In this document: positions 1 through 4,287 of the stretch, one piece after another
How positions within the stretch are numbered: the stretch's first letter is position 1
How the letters are laid out: each line of letters opens with the position of its first letter
NCBI GenBank assembly: GCA_030833605.1
Contig: JAURGV010000143.1
Span: 1-6,245, forward strand
DNA length: 6,245 bases
Reading direction: 5' to 3'
DNA from: Rhodothermales bacterium
GTDB lineage: Bacteria; Bacteroidota; Rhodothermia; Rhodothermales; UBA10348
Position numbers and translations under genes: made by a program
Notes under the pieces: generated by a model
What the model saw: only the letters and a program-made list of their open reading frames with translations
What the model was told of the DNA's origin: nothing
Databases searched by the model: none

Positions 1-527
1 AAAAAGACATCGAACGGCTTACGCGTGTTGCAAGTCGATTTTCAGACATTGGATCACTTCCCAAGCTTGAAAACCAGGATGTCGGGCTTGTAATCGAAGC
101 GACTACCGATTACATGAGGCGTCGATTGCCCAAAGGAGGGACGCTGATTCGACTCAATGTGGTGTGCGAGCCGTATCTGGTTGCGCCACTGAACTCCGAA
201 CTGTTCGAATGGGTGATAGAAAACCTACTTAAGAACGCACTGGACGCCATGGAGACCGATCGAGGGCGAATCGATGTGTTGGCCTCGAAAGCCGATCAAA
301 CGATTCGAATCGATATTCGAGACACGGGCAAAGGAATCGACAGAAAGCACTGGAAAAACGTTTTTCGCCCCGGATATAGTACCAAAAAGAGAGGGTGGGG
401 CTTAGGACTCAGCCTCGCCAAACGGATCGTAGAGGATTACCACGGCGGTTCATTATCCCTCGTGCAGTCTAAATTAGGCCAAGGATCCACGTTTAGGATT
501 GAAATTCCTGGCCCATCCAATGCCTAG
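1..527 (+). CDS. Sensor histidine kinase, C-terminal part (NtrY-like), 5' end outside window
   Basis: This is the ATP-binding half of a two-component sensor kinase, which would autophosphorylate a histidine and pass the phosphate to a response regulator. The reading frame is open from the first full codon at position 3, so the ATG at 114 is internal and not the start. The segment ERLTRVASRFSDIG (about 12-53) resembles the end of the dimerisation/phospho-acceptor region of NtrY-type kinases; the histidine itself lies upstream of the window. The HATPase domain is complete: N-box NLLKNALDAM (222-251), G1 box DTGKGI (321-338), F-box-like FRPGYST (363-383), and G2 box GWGLGLSLAKRI (393-428), ending in a usual GQGSTFRIEIP strand. 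All nucleotide-binding motifs look intact, so an active kinase is expected. Sensor input and partner regulator are not visible. It converges with the next gene, with 11 bp between the two coding regions. Confidence 0.95.
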   Translation, partial: KDIERLTRVASRFSDIGSLPKLENQDVGLVIEATTDYMRRRLPKGGTLIRLNVVCEPYLVAPLNSELFEWVIENLLKNALDAMETDRGRIDVLASKADQTIRIDIRDTGKGIDRKHWKNVFRPGYSTKKRGWGLGLSLAKRIVEDYHGGSLSLVQSKLGQGSTFRIEIPGPSNA

Positions 528-540
528 CGCCAGGCGTTTT
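519..540 (+). terminator. Putative intrinsic terminator at convergent junction
   Basis: AATGCCT (519-525) pairs with AGGCGTT (532-538), a 7-bp stem with one G-T wobble and a 6-base loop, followed by more T (TTTT at 537-540). The stem overlaps the end of the kinase gene, whose stop is TAG at 525-527. An alternative stem, CCTGGC (507-512) with GCCAGG (529-534), competes for the same bases. It fits termination of plus-strand transcription, and the minus-strand gene ends at 539. The stem is short and folding energy was not calculated. Confidence 0.4.
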
Positions 541-1666
541 AGCTGTCGAACGAAAATAAGTTACGCATAGACTGCGGGTTACCATCGGAATAGGTAACAA
601 ACACGTCGTCCCGATTTCTGAAGGTAAGGCGAGACAATTCACCCACATCGCCGATGGCTAGGCCCCGAGGCTGTGCGATTTCGTTGAGGACCTGTCGATC
701 AAACGAATATTGGGTTTCCGCCAATTGAATAATGCTGTAATCAAGTACGAAAACGGCAATATCGTTGCTCTCGAGTTTGTAGTGCAAAATGGGCAGCACG
801 AGGGAAGGAGCTAATTCCTGGAATGAAACCCCCATTAAGCTTCCTCCTGCCACGGCAGGAATCCGTACGCTGATCCCTGTGCGATCCTTTATGCTGCTTT
901 CCACTTGTGCGGCATCAGAACCCCTAAATGCAAGATCAGCATCCATTGTGGCTCCATCCATTGTGGCTCCATCCATCAACGAAAGGATATCTTGGCGGCC
1001 TTCTTCTTGCATGGGTGGCGGTGAGGGCTTCGCAATCCACGTTCCAATTGCCGACGCAATCAATATCAGCAATACGGCAGAAGCGATGCGAACGGCTAGC
1101 TTAGGCTTGAATCGTGAGTTAAGCGAGTCGTCCTTAACGGATGATCGGCCTTGCGAAAGGGGCTCAGCGGTAGGCGTTGCATACCGAGTTTCCAGGTTTC
1201 CCCTAAAAGAGGGAGGAAGGGTCTCGGTTACCGATGCGACGTAGGTTTTTACGGCCTCAGCTACTTCCGCTTCCGTAATGTCTGGCTGAATACGAAAATG
1301 CCCGGATAGGTCTAAACTTCTTCGAACCCGATGCATAAACGAAGAGACCTCTAAAGCATTCGTTTTAGTGCCTGTAAACGCATGAAACACTGCAATGCGC
1401 CGCTCTATGGGAGTAGATGCCAAAAGCCGTGGGACAAGGGCATTCAAAGACGATTGGACACTCTTTTTGGACAACAGGTCTCCAGGAACGGGGGAATCGG
1501 ATAGGGCAGAGACCGCTAAAATGATTTCCCCAGCGTCCAACGTAGATCCATTTTTTCGAGCTTGGACCGCCCGATCAACCAATTCCATGGCCTCGCTTCT
1601 GTTATTCGCGACCAATTGCGCAAGAACAAACAAGTCATCAAGATCGGTTAAAAAGTCAGTACTCAA
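539..1666 (-). CDS. Uncharacterised single-pass membrane protein with anti-sigma-like C-terminal domain
   Basis: I do not recognise the full 375-residue protein. Residues 1-185 are soluble. One membrane helix (about 190-211, VRIASAVLLILIASAIG) follows basic residues (RFKPK), which predicts a cytoplasmic N-terminus and an extracytoplasmic C-terminus. Residues 260-375 resemble the outer domain of many anti-sigma factors: a GISVRIPAVAGGSLMGV strand pair, a hydrophobic IAVFVLD strand, then DDVFVTYSDGNPQSMRNLFSF near the end. I see no cysteine, so the zinc-binding anti-sigma motif is absent. The N-terminal part (LDDLFVLAQLVANNRSEAMELV, residues 8-29, and a region near 86-118) faintly recalls ECF sigma helices, but the promoter-melting region is not recognisable. 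A short in-frame repeat (MDGAT twice) follows the helix. The start is TTG, because an in-frame TAA lies two codons upstream and the next ATG is codon 27. It is probably cotranscribed with the SAM hydroxide adenosyltransferase gene 54 bp upstream. It could equally be an envelope protein unrelated to sigma control. Confidence 0.8.
   Translation of the reverse strand: MSTDFLTDLDDLFVLAQLVANNRSEAMELVDRAVQARKNGSTLDAGEIILAVSALSDSPVPGDLLSKKSVQSSLNALVPRLLASTPIERRIAVFHAFTGTKTNALEVSSFMHRVRRSLDLSGHFRIQPDITEAEVAEAVKTYVASVTETLPPSFRGNLETRYATPTAEPLSQGRSSVKDDSLNSRFKPKLAVRIASAVLLILIASAIGTWIAKPSPPPMQEEGRQDILSLMDGATMDGATMDADLAFRGSDAAQVESSIKDRTGISVRIPAVAGGSLMGVSFQELAPSLVLPILHYKLESNDIAVFVLDYSIIQLAETQYSFDRQVLNEIAQPRGLAIGDVGELSRLTFRNRDDVFVTYSDGNPQSMRNLFSFDS
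941..975. repeat. 15-bp tandem repeat, 2.3 copies, in frame
   Basis: The unit ATCCATTGTGGCTCC occurs at 941-955 and again without change at 956-970, followed by five bases of a third copy (971-975). It lies inside the membrane-protein gene and encodes MDGAT-MDGAT-MD just outside the predicted membrane helix. The copies are identical and the unit is a multiple of three, so copy-number change would lengthen or shorten the linker without breaking the frame. Confidence 0.9.
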
Positions 1667-1679
1667 AACGCGTTACCTG
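1664..1679 (-). promoter_or_regulatory. Ribosome binding site and TTG start of the membrane-protein gene
   Basis: Read on the minus strand, CAGGT (1679-1675) lies 8 bases before TTG (1666-1664). An in-frame TAA (1675-1673) overlaps the putative Shine-Dalgarno sequence, so the coding region cannot begin further upstream. This supports TTG as the true start. Confidence 0.55.
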
Positions 1680-1720
1680 TTGTGTAGCTTGGGGTTAGGT
1701 CTGGTTTATGAAGCGGGTAC

Positions 1721-2536
1721 TCAAGTGCCTTTGTCGTCGGAAAACACCAGATTTACGGGTGTGCCCTTGCGTATATCGAGCATTTGGGCCGCAGATCCTT
1801 TGTGTATGGCGATTTCAACAAAATCACTACTGTTTACCAAAAGAGTGGCATCGCCTTCATCGGAATTGGCGTAGGTCTCGTTCATTTTATTGATGATCGC
1901 GTTGCCCGCATAACACTTGAACAAGCGATCTTTATTAAAACGATGGATGTGGGACCGGGTAATATTAGTGATGCAATTCCCAAACTGATCGATGTGGATC
2001 ACCCACCCTTGAATACCCCGTTCATCCGAAATAGGGAGGGCCCAATGCATGGTTTTAAGGCTTTCCAAGGGTTTACCGGTAGCGGTCAGGGTCAACCCTT
2101 TTGAAATATGGGCCGCTACTGGGGCAAACAGATCGCGTCCATGGAAGGTGGGGCTGGGCGTAGGGGTACGCCAGAATCTAGGCTCTGTTAATTCCACCAA
2201 ACCGTCTGGTTTGGAGCCGGAGAGCAGCAGGGAAAACAGGCCGTTATCCGGGCCGACAAAGAATTGATTTTGGAAACGAAGTGCGATGGGTTTTCGAATC
2301 GTCCCAACGCCGGGATCCACAACAGCCAAGTGAACGGTTCCTTCCGGAAAGGTCTCGACAGCACTGCGCAGTACAAATGCGGCTTCCATCACATCTTGCG
2401 GAGCGATTTGATGCGAGATGTCGACCAAACAAACCGATGGATTAATGCCCAGAATCACTCCTTTCATAGAAGCGACGTATCCATCCTTAATCCCAAAGTC
2501 GGTGGTTATGGTTAAAATTCCGGGGGTTGCGATCAA
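1721..2536 (-). CDS. SAM hydroxide adenosyltransferase (DUF62 / SAM hydrolase family)
   Basis: This 271-residue protein belongs to the DUF62 family, related to fluorinase and chlorinase but using water: S-adenosylmethionine plus water gives adenosine and methionine. It is expected to be a soluble cytoplasmic trimer, as in the family. Seen in the sequence: the N-terminal TTDFGIKDGYVASMKG signature (residues 11-26), VVDPGVGTIR (72-81), FVGPDNGLF (93-101), FHGRDLFAP (131-139), and the C-terminal DQFGNCITNI (183-192). The known family triad Asp-Arg-His fits Asp74, Arg81 and His132, so hydrolase activity is more likely than halogenation. Length is normal for the family. The start is TTG at 2536; an in-frame TGA at 2560-2558 leaves no other standard start before TTDFG, although no clear Shine-Dalgarno is seen. 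It leads a probable two-gene unit with the downstream membrane-protein gene and is divergent from yraN. Its biological role is unclear even in studied relatives. Confidence 0.93.
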   Translation of the reverse strand: MIATPGILTITTDFGIKDGYVASMKGVILGINPSVCLVDISHQIAPQDVMEAAFVLRSAVETFPEGTVHLAVVDPGVGTIRKPIALRFQNQFFVGPDNGLFSLLLSGSKPDGLVELTEPRFWRTPTPSPTFHGRDLFAPVAAHISKGLTLTATGKPLESLKTMHWALPISDERGIQGWVIHIDQFGNCITNITRSHIHRFNKDRLFKCYAGNAIINKMNETYANSDEGDATLLVNSSDFVEIAIHKGSAAQMLDIRKGTPVNLVFSDDKGT

Positions 2537-2573
2537 GGTCTGGCGGTGTCTTGGTAATCAAACAATACGTACC

Positions 2574-2581
2574 CAAAGATA
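2574..2581 (-). promoter_or_regulatory. Possible Bacteroidota-type -7 promoter element for the SAM hydroxide adenosyltransferase gene
   Basis: On the minus strand, TATCTTTG matches the Bacteroidota -7 consensus TAnnTTTG exactly and lies 37 bases upstream of the TTG start. No TTG stands at the expected distance for the -33 element; only weak TTC or GTG matches lie 17 to 20 bases upstream. A single 8-base match can occur by chance. Confidence 0.3.
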
Positions 2582-2637
2582 CAGCATCGTTTCAACTTGA
2601 ACACCTTTTCAAAATTAACCTAATCCCTGAAGTAGAT

Positions 2638-3024
2638 ATGCCGTCCATCACGCAAAAGAAGGGCACGGGTGCCGAACGCTATGCCGCCTCCTGGCTAAAA
2701 AAACGGGGATATACCATTCTGGATATGAATTACCGCTTTCAGAAAATTGAGATTGACCTTATTGCACTAGACGAAAGCGCATCACCCTACCAGCAAGGGG
2801 AGATCGTGTTTGTCGAAGTGAAATGGAGACAAACGGATTGTTTTGCCCTTCCAATTGTAGCCGTGACGCCTTCCAAACAAAGAAGGCTCATTCAAGGAGC
2901 CAAGGTCTATATCGCCCAACACCGCCTCTCACATCTAAATTGCCGGTTTGATGTTATCTGTCTGACAGGCGTTCCTCCCATGGTCACCCTAGACCATTTC
3001 GAAGGTGCATTTCGAGACGCATAA
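2638..3024 (+). CDS. yraN: YraN family protein (UPF0102, predicted endonuclease-like fold)
   Basis: This is a 128-residue protein of the UPF0102/YraN family, which has a restriction-endonuclease-like fold and is often linked to DNA processing, without an established cellular role. Seen in order: KGTGAERYAASWLKKRGYTIL (residues 8-28), NYRFQKIEIDLIAL (31-44), EIVFVEVKWR (55-64), then KQRRLIQGAKVYI (80-92) and RFDVICLTG (103-111). Asp40, Glu60 and Lys62 form the (E)xxD...ExK pattern of the nuclease core. One departure is Ile37 where most relatives have Gly in the GEIDLIA motif. The ATG at 2638 is chosen because the family's conserved N-terminus begins just after it; the frame is open back to a TTG at 2527, but that extension is not family-like and would run into the divergent gene. 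The Shine-Dalgarno is weak (GAAG about 6 bases upstream). It converges with the next gene, with 20 bp between them. Confidence 0.92.
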   Translation: MPSITQKKGTGAERYAASWLKKRGYTILDMNYRFQKIEIDLIALDESASPYQQGEIVFVEVKWRQTDCFALPIVAVTPSKQRRLIQGAKVYIAQHRLSHLNCRFDVICLTGVPPMVTLDHFEGAFRDA

Positions 3025-3036
3025 GGGTCTCGAAAT
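3009..3036. terminator. Perfect 10-bp inverted repeat between convergent genes, likely bidirectional terminator
   Basis: ATTTCGAGAC (3009-3018) and GTCTCGAAAT (3027-3036) are exact reverse complements separated by 8 bases. The loop contains the yraN stop codon (TAA, 3022-3024), so the last codons of yraN form the left arm. The minus-strand neighbour ends at 3045, only 9 bases away, so one hairpin could serve both genes. No run of T follows on either strand, so it is not a textbook intrinsic terminator and may instead protect RNA ends. Confidence 0.55.
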
Positions 3037-3044
3037 CGATAGGA

Positions 3045-4178
3045 TTATTTGGGACGATATTCTTTAGGAGGATCATCCGCTACACGTTCAAAAGCCCAGT
3101 AGCCAGTAAAAACAACTCCATATTGATCCAGCGTGTCGCCTTTGTAGTCTACCGTTACTGGACCGTGATCCAAAAACGTCCAAGAAGTCTGAAAACGGGG
3201 ATTTGAGCGTTCTGGCCGCATGGACCAATCAAAATAAGATTCATCCTCTTTTTCGCCCATAAATACGACCTCCAAATGCCCTTCAAAATCTAAAAAGTAT
3301 TCGTTGGCCGCTTCTCCAGGTCGTAATAGCTTGGCGGGATCAAGCGGGAAACGCTGACTCGACATTGACATTCCTGCATTAAAGGTATCGCCCACATTGC
3401 CGCCAATTGAGGGTCTAGAATACGTCTTAAAGCCCTGCGCTTCGGTCCGACCAGCAATCAGAGCGAGCATAAAATGCCGAAATGAACCAATAAATGCCGT
3501 TCTTCGTTTTTCTTCCCAGCGCAGAGCCTCCTCTTCAGACGATGGGTCCATCGCTTCGTACAGACCTTCTCCGTCATATTGGACGCGAGAAGGGATGGAC
3601 TGGAAATCCGCTAAGAAATATTGGATTCTATATCCGAGTGCTTTGTTTTCAATGATTAGAGGTGCAGATGCGACGGCCTTAAAGGTCCCTCGCTTGTCCT
3701 CAAAGTCCAGTACTTCAGGGTTGAGAATGGTCGTTTCTAACGCATTCGGGGTTTCGCCAATAAACATTTTGATAAACCGTTCCAGCCGCTTTTTCCAGTT
3801 TTTGTCGCGCTCGGCTTCAACAATGATCTCACCTGCTTCCAAAATGGATTCTTTCAACTCAAAGTTGAATCGCACTTCGCGGTCGGTTCGTAGTAAAATA
3901 TCCCGAAAATCGTGCTCGAACCCGAGTATTGAGACGTAAAGTCGATGCGCGCCCAAAGGTACGTTCTCTAGAACATAGTCTCCGTTCGTATCGGTGACCG
4001 TACCAATCATGGAACTGGCAATAAAAACGTGGGCACCGGGCAAGCCATCTCCCGAGGCCGCGTCCACAACCCGTCCACTAATTTGGGCACGATTGAATGC
4101 TTGGGAAAACACCACAGAGGGGGCTCCGAGACTTAACCCGATGGCCAGGAGTAAAAATAATCGTCGTAAAGCGAACAT
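3045..4178 (-). CDS. Exported protein with carboxypeptidase-regulatory-like domain and uncharacterised C-terminal region
   Basis: This 377-residue protein begins with a signal peptide (residues 1 to about 25: basic MFALRR, a hydrophobic stretch, then VVFS before QAF). No cysteine follows, so it is not a lipoprotein. Residues 32-110 form a CarboxypepD_reg-like beta-sandwich: ISGRVVDAASGDGLPGAHVFI, then GTVTDTNGDYVLENVPLGAHRL and a SILGFEHDFRDI strand. This domain is common at the N-terminus of exported Bacteroidota proteins. The rest (about 115-377) starts with a basic NWKKRLERFIKMFIGETPNA helix and NPEVLDF, a pattern I associate with a family of Bacteroidota exported proteins of unknown function; it has no TonB-dependent barrel or peptidase motif. 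It most likely acts in the periplasm or at the outer membrane. The ATG at 4178 places the signal peptide at the N-terminus; the Shine-Dalgarno is weak and AT-rich. A 109-bp gap and possible stem-loops separate it from the upstream acyl-CoA synthetase gene. Confidence 0.88.
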   Translation of the reverse strand: MFALRRLFLLLAIGLSLGAPSVVFSQAFNRAQISGRVVDAASGDGLPGAHVFIASSMIGTVTDTNGDYVLENVPLGAHRLYVSILGFEHDFRDILLRTDREVRFNFELKESILEAGEIIVEAERDKNWKKRLERFIKMFIGETPNALETTILNPEVLDFEDKRGTFKAVASAPLIIENKALGYRIQYFLADFQSIPSRVQYDGEGLYEAMDPSSEEEALRWEEKRRTAFIGSFRHFMLALIAGRTEAQGFKTYSRPSIGGNVGDTFNAGMSMSSQRFPLDPAKLLRPGEAANEYFLDFEGHLEVVFMGEKEDESYFDWSMRPERSNPRFQTSWTFLDHGPVTVDYKGDTLDQYGVVFTGYWAFERVADDPPKEYRPK

Positions 4179-4212
4179 CTCGTTTCTTTAAATAATTCGA
4201 TCAATATCTAGC

Positions 4213-4259
4213 AAAAATCACACCCTAACCCGAAAGGGGGAAGGGAATTGCCCTATCCC
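4213..4259 (-). terminator. Possible stem-loop(s) between the acyl-CoA synthetase gene and the exported-protein gene
   Basis: On the minus strand, CCCTTCCCCC, TTTC and GGGTTAGGG can fold (4245-4223; inner and outer GGG/CCC pairs with an internal loop), followed five bases later by a TTTTT run (4217-4213). A competing hairpin, AGGG-CAATT-CCCT (4254-4242), extended by GGG (4259-4257) with CCC, uses the same central CCC. Either may end transcription from the synthetase gene. Stems are short and imperfect. Confidence 0.25.
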
Positions 4260-4287
4260 GTGAGTCAGATTTTGGGTGCGAAAAAAC

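Noticed and set aside
114..116. ATG as start of the histidine kinase
   Set aside because: The frame is open from position 3 and encodes NtrY-like kinase sequence before this ATG; the residue is internal.
789..1244. Plus-strand reading frame of about 150 codons
   Set aside because: It lies opposite the membrane-protein gene and its product has no domain, membrane or family pattern; it is an antisense shadow.
1721..2536. Fluorinase or chlorinase
   Set aside because: The Asp-Arg-His triad of the water-using DUF62 enzymes is present (Asp74, Arg81, His132), and no halogenase-specific feature is seen.
2527..2637. Upstream TTG start giving a 37-residue longer YraN
   Set aside because: The extension has no family resemblance, overlaps the start of the divergent gene, and a good ATG lies at 2638 just before the conserved region.
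3397..3939. Plus-strand reading frame of about 180 codons, rich in Ser and Arg
   Set aside because: It is antisense to the exported-protein gene, with composition typical of a shadow frame.
3045..4178. TonB-dependent receptor (SusC-like)
   Set aside because: The N-terminal domain is shared with such receptors, but the protein is far too short and has no plug or beta-barrel region.
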